This document shows, one piece after another, positions 17,130-25,297 of a stretch of 64,000 nt of DNA (position 1 is the first letter of the stretch; each line of letters begins with the position of its first letter). The translations under genes were made by a program, and so were the position numbers. Where the stretch lies: positions 1,736,001 to 1,800,000 of the forward strand of contig JBBCGR010000003.1 of the NCBI GenBank assembly GCA_037201625.1, read 5' to 3'. Source of the stretch: JAMXLO01 sp037201625. GTDB taxonomy: Bacteria > Pseudomonadota > Alphaproteobacteria > Acetobacterales > Acetobacteraceae. Below the pieces are notes generated by a model. The model saw only the letters and a program-made list of their open reading frames with translations, did no database searches and was not told where the DNA came from.

Positions 17130-17462
17130 ATGCTAGAGACGAACGGCGGGACGGCATCCGGAATCGTCGGCGCAACCAGCGAGGCGCAGCGCGCGGCCGC
17201 GAGTGCCAATCCAAATCGAGGCGCGACGGCTGTGGACCCGCACATGAGCGGCGATGCCGGCAGCCATCTGTCGGCATTCGAGGCGCTGTACGATGACCGC
17301 GACCTGCGGCGGATCGCGCGCCGGCTGCATGAGGACGGCATCGTGACGCTGGGGCAACTGGCCGGGATCGGCAGGTCGGACCTCGCCGCGCTCGCATCGC
17401 GCGAGAACGTCATCAAGATAGAGCAGGTGTTGACGGCGTTCGGCCTCCGCCTGGCGCCCTGA
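17130..17462 (+). CDS. Small protein with RNA-polymerase alpha-CTD-like helix-hairpin module
   Basis: 110 residues. The first half is low-complexity (A/G/N/S-rich). The second half, from about residue 60, reads LRRIARRLHEDGIVTLGQLAG, then RSDLAALA and IEQVLTAFGLRL. The pattern (L..GI.T.GQLA......DL......IE..L..FGL.L) is that of the alpha C-terminal domain of RNA polymerase and related helix-hairpin-helix folds. As a free protein it could bind DNA or protein. It is the first gene of the islet between yebC and ruvC, with a convergent partner 14 bp downstream. Function is unknown; the resemblance is by pattern only. Confidence 0.5.
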   Translation: MLETNGGTASGIVGATSEAQRAAASANPNRGATAVDPHMSGDAGSHLSAFEALYDDRDLRRIARRLHEDGIVTLGQLAGIGRSDLAALASRENVIKIEQVLTAFGLRLAP

Positions 17463-17476
17463 CCGCCGCCGGGACG

Positions 17477-18319
17477 TCACAGGCCCGTCACCGGACAGTA
17501 CATCGTTTCCAGATGATTGGGTTTGACGACGCGGGTCGGCCTGCCGAGCGTCGTGATCCGCCTGACCCGGAAATGGCCTGGCGGCCCGCCCAGATGGCGC
17601 GCCACCAGATCGGCCGTGCCGTGGGAGACCGGTCGGTCGCCGCTGGCCAGCAACTGCAGGGCGTGGGCCTCCGTCTGGTGCGCTGCCTCGCCCAGCGCAT
17701 CACGCCTCGCCTCGTCGAGGTTCTCCCAGAGGTCGCGGTCGAAGCCTCGCACCTGGTAGATCGTGGGGCAGATCCGCACCCTCTGGTAGATGTCGTATCC
17801 AGGCCGCGTTCGATGTGCGGCGATCTCGAGCGCCAGGATGACAAGGGCAGCCTTGTGGAAGCTCACGCCGATCGACGGATTCTGCCGCCGGTCGCTGGTT
17901 CTTTTCTTGGTGACGCCATCGACCACCTCGATGACCCGGTCCTCACTGAGCGTGCCCCAGCGGGCAATATCGTCGGGATGGGTGGGGCAGAAGGCACGCC
18001 AGGAATCGGGTACGGCGGCGACCGCCTGCCTGCGGACGTCGGCATCCAGCAGGTCGCGCCGGTAAACCCCTGCGTCCGCCATCGTGTGGCGGTAGCAACG
18101 CAGGCGAAACCAGCCGAAAGGGGCGATCCGTTCGTGCCATCCGTCGAAGCAGGGGTCGAGATCGTAAGGCAGATCGGGACGGGATGCTGGTTCGATGAGT
18201 TCCCGAAGCGATTCCGGGCGCGGCATGGACCTCCCGATCGTAGCGTTCACGAAACCGTAACCTAACACAAGGGTAACAACCAGCAATAGCCCGGAACGAA
18301 CGTGACCTGGCGGTGACAT
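17477..18319 (-). CDS. Membrane-anchored protein of unknown function
   Basis: About 280 residues from the ATG at 18319, with in-frame alternatives at 18346 (ATG) and 18430 (GTG); none has a strong Shine-Dalgarno. The N-terminus has one hydrophobic helix (GLLLVVTLVLGYGFVNATIG), giving a signal anchor with the rest outside the membrane. The mature region contains several cysteines and tryptophans (CFDGWHERIAPFGWFRLRCY; WRAFCPTHP; RICPTIYQVRGF). I do not recognise a family. It converges on the alpha-CTD-like gene, and its upstream region is unusually AT-rich. Confidence 0.5.
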   Translation of the reverse strand: MSPPGHVRSGLLLVVTLVLGYGFVNATIGRSMPRPESLRELIEPASRPDLPYDLDPCFDGWHERIAPFGWFRLRCYRHTMADAGVYRRDLLDADVRRQAVAAVPDSWRAFCPTHPDDIARWGTLSEDRVIEVVDGVTKKRTSDRRQNPSIGVSFHKAALVILALEIAAHRTRPGYDIYQRVRICPTIYQVRGFDRDLWENLDEARRDALGEAAHQTEAHALQLLASGDRPVSHGTADLVARHLGGPPGHFRVRRITTLGRPTRVVKPNHLETMYCPVTGL

Positions 18320-18643
18320 GCCGCGCCACCAGGTGCCAGCCGGCATGATCGGGGAATTCGGTGCATCGCCAAGTAATATACCAGACCATATGGTAATGTA
18401 CCGTAAGGTTCTTGGTAGTATCCGTGTCACGTATTGTGGGGATGCTCGGTTACATCAAATATTCATTCTCATGCGTGCAATGCAGATTTACAGTGGCCGC
18501 GTGGGTGATGGCGGCCTTGCCGCCTCAGAGGGGCCATAAATCCACGAGACACGCAGTCGGGCTACCGGTTCCCGCAATGCAGGAGCCGTTGCCAGCGAGG
18601 GGATTCAGCAGCCAGGCGTGATGATCTGGCGCAGGAGGGAAAT
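18320..18643. other. AT-rich intergenic segment with a palindrome
   Basis: From about 18360 to 18500 the composition drops well below the surroundings (for example AAGTAATATACCAGACCATA). It contains a perfect ACCATATGGT palindrome at 18385-18394. No convincing gene is seen. This is a plausible promoter region for the divergent flanking genes and a sign that the islet is of foreign origin. Confidence 0.45.
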
Positions 18644-18952
18644 ATGGGTGTCCACGTCAGGTCGATCCGCATCCATGGACGCAGCGAGACGAGGATCAGC
18701 GTCTCGCAGGGCTTGGAAATCCACGACCACTACCGCATCGGACGCTTGGCCGCATGGCGGTATTCGTTCCACGATCCTGTGCCGATGCACCACGACGCAC
18801 CGGGCATTGCCGCCGATATCGAAGCCAGCAATGTCGCCCGCGCAGAACAAGATGCACCGGCCTCCACCACGCCCGCATCGCCATCCGCGCGTTCCGTGCC
18901 GCGGATGTCCTGGGTCTGGCGCGAGGGGATGCTCGTCATCAACTGGATCTGA
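18644..18952 (+). CDS. Possible small protein, 102 residues
   Basis: Proposed mainly because a textbook AGGAGG lies five bases before the ATG at 18644, stronger than almost any other in the window. The translation has a histidine-rich middle (YSFHDPVPMHHDAPG) and a Ser/Pro/Ala-rich linker, with no signal peptide or membrane helix. I recognise no family. Longer overlapping frames on both strands exist but lack start signals. It ends 16 bp before the stop of the convergent GST gene. Treat as tentative. Confidence 0.35.
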   Translation: MGVHVRSIRIHGRSETRISVSQGLEIHDHYRIGRLAAWRYSFHDPVPMHHDAPGIAADIEASNVARAEQDAPASTTPASPSARSVPRMSWVWREGMLVINWI

Positions 18953-18968
18953 CGAAGAAACGGCAGTC

Positions 18969-19589
18969 TCAGTGCCCCTGCGCCAGCGCATCGTCGATCG
19001 CCGCGGCCCGCAGCGCGGCCGGCCGCGTGACCAGGCGTGCCACGTAGGCCTCGAAGGCTGGACGTTTCTCGATCGTGCCAAACTGCATGCCGAAGATCAG
19101 TTGCGAGCCGAGATAGACATCGGCTGCGGTGAAACTGTCGCCCACCAGGAAGCCGCCGGCGACCGCACTCTCGAGCGCGGTGATGACATCGGGGATGCTG
19201 CCGTAGCCCGCCAGGCGCTCGCGCCCCGGCGGGATGGCGAAGCCGAGCGCGCGGTTGGTGAATGCGGCCTCGACCGGGCCCGCGCCGAAGAACAGCCAGC
19301 GATAGTACGGGCCGCGCAGCCGGTCGCCCGGCGGCGGTGCCAGGCCGGCCGCGGGGAAGGCATCGGCGAGGTAGGCGCAGATCGCCGCGGCCTCGGTCAC
19401 CACCGTGTCGCCGTGCCGCAGCGCCGGCACCTTGCCCATCGGGTTGATCGCCAGGAACTCCGGCGCCTTCAGCGTGGTGGCGTAGTCGAGCACCTCCGCC
19501 CGGTAGGGCTGCCCGACCTCCTCCAGCATCCAGCGCGCGATCCGCCCGCGGGACATCGGGTGGGTGTAGAGCACCAGGTCATCACTCAT
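18969..19589 (-). CDS. Glutathione S-transferase family protein
   Basis: A 206-residue, two-domain GST. The N-terminal thioredoxin-like half reads LVLYTHPMSRGRIARWMLEE, then FLAINPMGKVPALRHGD with the cis-proline, and TEAAAICAYLADAFP, the glutathione-binding segment. The C-terminal half is all helical (FLVGDSFTAADVYLGSQL is the conserved capping motif). It conjugates or isomerises electrophiles with glutathione; the substrate is unknown. The start at 19589 lies inside the last codons of the upstream vapC-like gene (8-bp overlap), so it is read as the third gene of that operon. This is an unusual partner for a toxin-antitoxin pair. Confidence 0.87.
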   Translation of the reverse strand: MSDDLVLYTHPMSRGRIARWMLEEVGQPYRAEVLDYATTLKAPEFLAINPMGKVPALRHGDTVVTEAAAICAYLADAFPAAGLAPPPGDRLRGPYYRWLFFGAGPVEAAFTNRALGFAIPPGRERLAGYGSIPDVITALESAVAGGFLVGDSFTAADVYLGSQLIFGMQFGTIEKRPAFEAYVARLVTRPAALRAAAIDDALAQGH

Positions 19590-20031
19590 GAGCGGCCTCC
19601 TTCGGGTCGGTCGGGACGTGCACCGTGACGCCGAGCGCGCGCGCGGCCCGGGCCAGCCGCTGGTCCAGCGTGACGAGTGCCAGGTCGAGCCGGCGGCAGA
19701 TCGCGACGTGGAGCGCGTCGGGCGCGCGCAGCATGAGGTCGAAGCGGCGGACGAAATTATGGGCGAGGCGGCAGTCATGCGCATCGAGGTCGGCACTCTC
19801 GGTGCCGCTGGCGCGCCAGCCGTCGAAATCCGCCAGGCGTTCGGTCGCGTCCGGTCCGGTCAGGTGGCCCATCCGCACCAGCCGCGACAGCGCGGAGGCC
19901 ACTTCGGCGGCGGCGAGCTCGCTGACCGTGAGGCTGTCGGCACAGTCGAGCAGGAACGTGCCCACGGATGCGGTCGCCGGTTCGGCGACGAGCGTCGGCA
20001 TCAGGACGCTGGCATCCAGGTACAGGCTCAC
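19582..20031 (-). CDS. vapC: PIN-domain toxin (VapC-like ribonuclease)
   Basis: 149 residues of PIN fold. The acidic residues expected for metal-dependent RNA cleavage are present: Asp6 (MSLYLDASVL), Glu38 or Glu43 (TVSELAAAEV), Asp105 (RAPDALHVAICRR) and Asp123 (VTLDQRLA). VapC toxins cut tRNA or rRNA when freed from their antitoxin. The ATG overlaps the stop of the antitoxin gene by four bases (ATGA), which fixes the start and implies coupled translation. Its 3' end overlaps the GST start. The pair lies between yebC and ruvC, consistent with insertion as part of a small islet. Confidence 0.85.
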   Translation of the reverse strand: MSLYLDASVLMPTLVAEPATASVGTFLLDCADSLTVSELAAAEVASALSRLVRMGHLTGPDATERLADFDGWRASGTESADLDAHDCRLAHNFVRRFDLMLRAPDALHVAICRRLDLALVTLDQRLARAARALGVTVHVPTDPKEAAHE

Positions 20032-20282
20032 CTCTCGTCTTCATCCTCATACATCTGGCGGAGCAGTTCCACCGAGCTGATGCCGACCCCCCTGCGTTGC
20101 CGGGTGCGCGCCAGCAGCCATTCCAGCATCGCCCGGGAACCAGGCGCCTCCCGCCGCCGGCTCGGCCGCAACTCGGCGACCGGCTTGCCGTGGCGGGTGA
20201 TCACCACGGCCTCGCCTTCGAGCGCCTTGTCGATCAGGGCGGGCAGGCGGTTCTTCGCTTCGGCGACGCTGTAGCTGGCCAT
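20028..20282 (-). CDS. vapB: Phd/YefM-family antitoxin (VapB-like)
   Basis: 84 residues from the ATG at 20282. The N-terminus MASYSVAEAKNRLPALIDKA and EAVVITRHGKPVAELRP are the hallmark Phd/YefM DNA-binding half. The C-terminal half (ISSVELLRQMYEDEDER) would wrap the toxin. A longer in-frame start upstream would overlap the operator and is rejected. Directly upstream lies a perfect 10-bp inverted repeat (20299-20322), the likely site of autorepression by the antitoxin-toxin complex. Confidence 0.87.
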   Translation of the reverse strand: MASYSVAEAKNRLPALIDKALEGEAVVITRHGKPVAELRPSRRREAPGSRAMLEWLLARTRQRRGVGISSVELLRQMYEDEDER

Positions 20283-20298
20283 GTCGGGTCTCGGAGGA

Positions 20299-20322
20299 TT
20301 ATGGCTATCACTATAGCCATAA
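20299..20322. promoter_or_regulatory. Perfect inverted repeat, candidate vapBC operator
   Basis: TTATGGCTAT and ATAGCCATAA form 10-bp perfect arms around CACT. The site is 17 bp upstream of the antitoxin ATG and stands out as AT-rich in GC-rich DNA. Phd/YefM antitoxins bind short palindromes of this kind at their own promoters. Confidence 0.75.
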
Positions 20323-20389
20323 TTGCCCGCTGCGGTCGACTGAGGGATCGTATACCAGCACATGTCATGAACACGGAGCCGATTCGCCT

Positions 20390-20896
20390 ATGGCCCGACT
20401 GCTCGGCATCGATCCTGGCCTGCGCTTCACCGGCTGGGGCGTGATCGATGTCGAGGGCAACCGCCTGCGCCACGTGGCCGATGGCGTGATCGCCACCGAC
20501 AGTGCCACCGACGTGCCGCAGCGGCTCAAGGTGCTGCACGACGCGCTGGTGGCGCTGATGGCGCTGCACCGCCCGGACGAGGCGGCGGTCGAGGAGACCT
20601 ATGTGAACCGCAACGGGTCGGCCACGCTGAAGCTCGGCTATGCGCGCGGCGTCGCGTTGCTGGCGCCCGCGCTGGCCGGCGTGCCGGTGACCGAATACGC
20701 CGCCAAATCGGTGAAGCTCTCGGTGGTCGGCACTGGCGGGGCGGAGAAGGCGCAGGTGCAGATGATGGTGCGCCGCCTGCTGCCCGGCGCCGCGATCCGC
20801 CGCGCCGATGCGGCGGATGCGCTGGCGGTGGCGATCTGCCACGCGCATCACCGGGCGAGCCGGCTGGCGTGGGCGGCCGCGGCGAGGTCCGCGTGA
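20390..20896 (+). CDS. ruvC: Holliday junction resolvase RuvC
   Basis: A 168-residue RNase H-fold endonuclease that nicks Holliday junctions symmetrically after RuvAB branch migration. The catalytic acidic residues align with the family: Asp8 (LLGIDPGL), Glu68/69 (AVEETYVNRN), Asp140 and Asp143 (RRADAADALAVAICHAH). The ATG at 20390 is the only good start. The last codons overlap the ruvA GTG (GTGA), so ruvCAB is one tightly coupled unit. The frame is clean. Confidence 0.96.
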   Translation: MARLLGIDPGLRFTGWGVIDVEGNRLRHVADGVIATDSATDVPQRLKVLHDALVALMALHRPDEAAVEETYVNRNGSATLKLGYARGVALLAPALAGVPVTEYAAKSVKLSVVGTGGAEKAQVQMMVRRLLPGAAIRRADAADALAVAICHAHHRASRLAWAAAARSA

Positions 20897-21507
20897 TCGC
20901 GCAACTCACCGGGCGGATCGACGGCCTCGACGATGGAAGCTGCATCGTCGACGTGAACGGCGTCGGCTACCTGGTGCATGCCTCCACCCGCACGCTCGGC
21001 GCGCTGCCGAAGCCGCCGGAGGTCGCCCGCCTGCTGGTCGAGACGCATGTGCGCGAGGACGCCATCCTGCTCTACGGCTTCGTCGATTCGGCCGAGCGGG
21101 ACTGGTTCCGCCTGCTGACCACGGTGCAGGGCGTCGGCGGGCGGGTGGCGCTGTCGGTGCTGTCGGCGCTGTCGCCGCGCGACCTGGTGGCCGCCATCGC
21201 CGCCGGCGACCGTGCCAGCCTGACGCGGGCGCCGGGGGTCGGCGCGCGGCTGGCGGTGCGCATGCTGACCGAACTGCGCGACAAGGCGGGCGCGATGCCA
21301 TCGGCGCCGGGCTATGCCGCGCCGCTGCCGGTGGTGCGCGGCACCGCCGAAGACGCGGTATCGGCGCTGCTCAACCTGGGCTACCGCCGGCCGGAGGTGC
21401 AGCCGGTCGTGGCGCGTGTCCTGGAGCGGCTGGGCGAGGCGGCGGCGCTCGACGCGGTGATCCGTGACAGCCTGAAGGAACTGGCGCAGCGGGTGGCCGG
21501 GCCGTGA
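20893..21507 (+). CDS. ruvA: Holliday junction branch migration protein RuvA
   Basis: A 204-residue junction-binding subunit. The N-terminal OB-fold begins IAQLTGRIDGLDDGSCIVDV, the helix-hairpin-helix pair is around VQGVGGRVALSVLSAL and APGVGARLAVRMLTELRDK, and the C-terminal domain III (AVSALLNLGYRRPEVQPVV) contacts RuvB. The GTG at 20893 overlaps the ruvC stop by four bases and matches the conserved N-terminus; an upstream in-frame ATG would lie deep in ruvC. Its own stop overlaps the ruvB start. Confidence 0.96.
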   Translation: MIAQLTGRIDGLDDGSCIVDVNGVGYLVHASTRTLGALPKPPEVARLLVETHVREDAILLYGFVDSAERDWFRLLTTVQGVGGRVALSVLSALSPRDLVAAIAAGDRASLTRAPGVGARLAVRMLTELRDKAGAMPSAPGYAAPLPVVRGTAEDAVSALLNLGYRRPEVQPVVARVLERLGEAAALDAVIRDSLKELAQRVAGP

Positions 21508-22535
21508 GCGACGAGGAGCGCACGATCTCGCCGGCGCGGCGCGAGGAGGATGCGGGGGAGGCCAGCCTGCGGCCGCAGACGCTGGCGGAGTTCGTCGGCC
21601 AGCAGGCGTCGCGGGAGAACCTCGCGGTGTTCATCGCCGCCGCCCGCGCCCGCGGCGAGGCGCTCGACCACGTGCTGCTGCACGGGCCGCCCGGTCTCGG
21701 CAAGACCACGCTGGCGCAGATCGTGGCGCGCGAACTGGGCGTCGGGTTCCGCGCGACCTCGGGGCCGGTGATCCAGCGGGCCGGCGACCTCGCCGCAATC
21801 CTGACAAACCTGCAGCCCAGGGACGTGCTGTTCATCGACGAGATTCACCGCCTGCAGCCCGCCATCGAGGAAGTGCTCTACCCGGCGATGGAAGACTTCC
21901 AGCTCGACCTGATCATCGGCGAAGGCCCCGCGGCGCGCTCGGTCCGCATCGACCTGTCGGCCTTCACGCTGGTGGGTGCCACCACGCGCGCCGGCCTGCT
22001 GGCGACGCCGCTGCGCGACCGGTTCGGCATCCCGCTGCGTCTCGTGTTCTACACCGCCCAGGAACTGGAGCTGATCGTGAGCCGCGGCGCCAGCCGGCTC
22101 GGTGTCCCGCTCACCGCCGATGGCGCGGCCGAGATCGCCCGCCGCTCACGTGGCACGCCCCGTGTCGCCGGCCGCCTGCTGCGCCGGGTGCGCGATTTCG
22201 CCGCGGTGGACGGCGCCACCAGGGTGGACCGTGCCACGGCGGATGCCGCGCTGAACCGGCTGGAGGTGGACCGGCTCGGCCTCGATGCGATGGACCGCCG
22301 CTATCTCCGCCGCATCGCCGAGCACCATGGCGGCGGACCGGTCGGCGTGGAGACGCTGGCCGCCGCGCTGGCCGAGGCGCGCGATACGCTGGAGGACGTG
22401 ATCGAGCCGTTCCTGATCCAGGAGGGCCTCGTGCTGCGCACCAGCCGCGGCCGCATGCTGGGCGAGCCGGGCTGGCGGTACCTCGACATGACGCCGCCGC
22501 CGCGCGCTCCGGACCAGCCGGACCTGCTGGCGTGA
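21504..22535 (+). CDS. ruvB: Holliday junction helicase motor RuvB
   Basis: A 343-residue AAA+ ATPase that drives branch migration with RuvA. Walker A is GPPGLGKTT (61-69), Walker B VLFIDEIHRL (108-117), sensor 1 LVGATTRAG, the arginine-finger region TPLRDRFG, and sensor 2 near GTPRVAGRLLRRVRDF. A C-terminal winged helix ends in EPGWRYLDMTPP. Translation starts at the GTG overlapping the ruvA stop (GTGA). It is the last ruv gene, followed 32 bp later by ybgC. Confidence 0.97.
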   Translation: MSDEERTISPARREEDAGEASLRPQTLAEFVGQQASRENLAVFIAAARARGEALDHVLLHGPPGLGKTTLAQIVARELGVGFRATSGPVIQRAGDLAAILTNLQPRDVLFIDEIHRLQPAIEEVLYPAMEDFQLDLIIGEGPAARSVRIDLSAFTLVGATTRAGLLATPLRDRFGIPLRLVFYTAQELELIVSRGASRLGVPLTADGAAEIARRSRGTPRVAGRLLRRVRDFAAVDGATRVDRATADAALNRLEVDRLGLDAMDRRYLRRIAEHHGGGPVGVETLAAALAEARDTLEDVIEPFLIQEGLVLRTSRGRMLGEPGWRYLDMTPPPRAPDQPDLLA

Positions 22536-22567
22536 TCCTGCCTGCTGGCATCACCCTTGCGGCGTGA

Positions 22568-23023
22568 ATGAACGGCAATGCGCCCGCCATCGTCCCGGAT
22601 GGCCGCCACCGCTATGCGGTGCGCGTCTATTATGAGGACACCGATGCCGGTGGCGTCGTCTATCACGCGTCCTATCTCCGCTACGCCGAGCGGGCGCGGA
22701 CCGAGGCGCTGCGCGACGCCGGCATTCCGCATGCGGAACTTGTCAGCCGATTCACCTTGATGTTCGTGGTGCGGCGCATCGAAGTGGACTATCTCCGTCC
22801 GGCCCGCCTCGACGATTCGCTGACCGTCGTGACCGAACCGCTCGCGGTGGGAGGCGCCACGGTGACGCTGCGCCAGGACGTGCGCGGGCCAGAAGGGTCG
22901 TGTGCCGTGCTCACGGTGCGGCTCGCCTGCGTGAAGCCAGGGGAGGGGAAACCGGGCCGGCTGCCGCAACGCTGGCGGACGGTGCTGGGCGATATGTGCG
23001 CGGCAGCGCAGGAGAGGGGGTAG
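22568..23023 (+). CDS. ybgC: Tol-Pal-associated acyl-CoA thioesterase YbgC
   Basis: 151 residues with the 4-hydroxybenzoyl-CoA-thioesterase hot-dog fold. The active-site signature VYYEDTDAGGVVYHASYLRYAERAR (residues about 20-44) contains the conserved aspartate and histidine. YbgC hydrolyses acyl-CoA or acyl-ACP thioesters and is nearly always encoded with tolQRAB-pal, as here. The tolQ GTG follows after two bases, so it heads the tol operon. Confidence 0.93.
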   Translation: MNGNAPAIVPDGRHRYAVRVYYEDTDAGGVVYHASYLRYAERARTEALRDAGIPHAELVSRFTLMFVVRRIEVDYLRPARLDDSLTVVTEPLAVGGATVTLRQDVRGPEGSCAVLTVRLACVKPGEGKPGRLPQRWRTVLGDMCAAAQERG

Positions 23024-23025
23024 CA

Positions 23026-23742
<717 letters not shown>

Positions 23743-23745
23743 CCC

Positions 23746-24231
23746 ATGGCCATCGCGTTCAACAACCGGGGCAGGGGGCGCGGGCGCTACCGGCCGCTCG
23801 CCGAGATCAACGTCACGCCGCTGGTCGACGTGATGCTGGTGCTGCTGATCATCTTCATGGTGACGGCGCCGCTGATGACCTCGGGCGTCACGGTCGACCT
23901 GCCGAAGACCGACGCCAAGCCGCTCAACACCGACAGCCAGCCGCTGACCGTCTCGATCGACGCCGGCGGCAAGATCTTCCTGCAGGACCAGGAGGTGCAG
24001 CTTCCCGAACTGGTGACCAAGCTGCAGGCGATCGCGCAGAACAACCAGGAACGCCGCATCTTCGTCCGTGGCGACAAGGACCTCGCCTATGGCCGGATCA
24101 TGGAGGTGATGGGCACGATCACCCAGGGCGGCTTCACCAAGGTGGCGCTGCTGGCCGAGCAGCCGACGGGACAGGCGCCGCGACCCGCCGTGCCCCCGGT
24201 TCCGGCCCCGCCTCGTCCGAAGGCCGGATGA
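23746..24231 (+). CDS. tolR: Tol-Pal stator subunit TolR
   Basis: 161 residues. A short basic N-terminus is followed by one membrane helix containing the essential aspartate (PLVDVMLVLLIIFMVTAP), then a periplasmic ExbD/TolR domain (FVRGDKDLAYGRIMEVMG). A proline-rich tail extends beyond the usual end. It pairs with TolQ to convert proton flow into movement of TolA. Four bases separate it from tolQ. The frame is clean. Confidence 0.95.
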   Translation: MAIAFNNRGRGRGRYRPLAEINVTPLVDVMLVLLIIFMVTAPLMTSGVTVDLPKTDAKPLNTDSQPLTVSIDAGGKIFLQDQEVQLPELVTKLQAIAQNNQERRIFVRGDKDLAYGRIMEVMGTITQGGFTKVALLAEQPTGQAPRPAVPPVPAPPRPKAG

Positions 24232-24304
24232 GGGCGCCGCGTGCTGCAGCGCGTCCTGCACGGAGCGGACCACCAGGCGGCCGAACCGGGGCCTCAGCGC
24301 CGGG

Positions 24305-25269
24305 ATGCGCCGCAGCGCGCTGATCTCGGCGGCGCTCCATCTCGTGGTGCTGCTGCTGCTCCTGGTCGGCCTGCAGGTCGGACGGCGCGTCGAGGAACCG
24401 CCGGAGACCGCGGTCGACATGGTGTTCGACGGCACGGCCGATACCTCCATCCAGGCGCCGGCCCCGGCACCCGTGCCGGCGCCGGCCCCCGCGCCCCAGG
24501 TGACGCCCGCCCCGCAGGCGCAGCAGCCGCCGAAGCCGCAGCCGGTCGAGGCCGCCCCGCCGCCACCGCCGCCGCCCCCACCGCCGCCGCCCCCGCCGCA
24601 GACGGCCGCGCCGCCGCTGCCGACGCCGCCCTTGCCCACGCCGCCGCCGACGCCCGCCCCGGCCGCCGAGACCGCGCCGCCGCCGCCGAGCGCGCCGCCC
24701 ACGCCGCCGCAGGCGCAGCCGCCGCGACCCACGCCGCCCTGCCGGTGCCGCCGCCGCCCACCCCGGCGCCGCCGAGCCCGCAGAGTGCCACCTCGCAGCC
24801 CAACGTGACGAAGAACCCGGCGCCGCAGAGCACCGCGCTCGAGAACACGCTCGAGAAACTGCGCAGCCTGCAGCGCCAGACCCAGCCGCCCAAGGCGCGC
24901 TACAACCCGCAATCCGGCGGCGCGCCCAACGGCGGCGGCAATCCGCAGAGCAACGACACATCGGCGCTGACCGCATCCCAGCGCGGCGCCATCGGCGATT
25001 CCGTGCGGCGCTGCTGGAGCACCGATCCCGGCATGCTGGACCTCGACAAGATGGAGGTGATGCTGACCGTCACCACGGACGGCGCCGGTGTCGTCCGCCG
25101 TGCCGCCGTGGCGCCCGAGGATGAGGGCCGGGTTTCCGGCAACATGCGCCTGCGGGTGTTCGCCGAGCGCGCGGTGCGCGCGGTGATGGATCCCAACTGC
25201 GCCAACCTGCCTCTGCCGCAGACGATGCTCGGGCAGACGCGCGTATTTACCTTTCGATTCAGACCGTGA
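24305..25269 (+). CDS. tolA: TolA-like energy transducer (one frameshift)
   Basis: About 320 residues once one indel near 24740 is corrected. The N-terminal anchor is LISAALHLVVLLLLLVGLQV. A long proline/alanine-rich spacer includes a run of 14 prolines, and the C-terminal domain (SVRRCWSTDPGMLDLDKMEV; NLPLPQTMLGQTRVFTFRF) is the alphaproteobacterial TolA III/TonB-C fold that contacts TolB and Pal. Position between tolR and tolB confirms identity. The spacer is GC-rich and repetitive, so the frameshift there is probably a sequence error. Start ATG 24305 lies 73 bp after tolR. Confidence 0.88.
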
Positions 25270-25297
25270 CAGGATTCACGTGAGGGAGCGTTCCGAC

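Noticed and set aside
18605..19081. Minus-strand frame of 158 codons overlapping the start of the islet GST region
   Set aside because: Overlaps the GST coding end in another frame, lacks a start signal and looks compositional.
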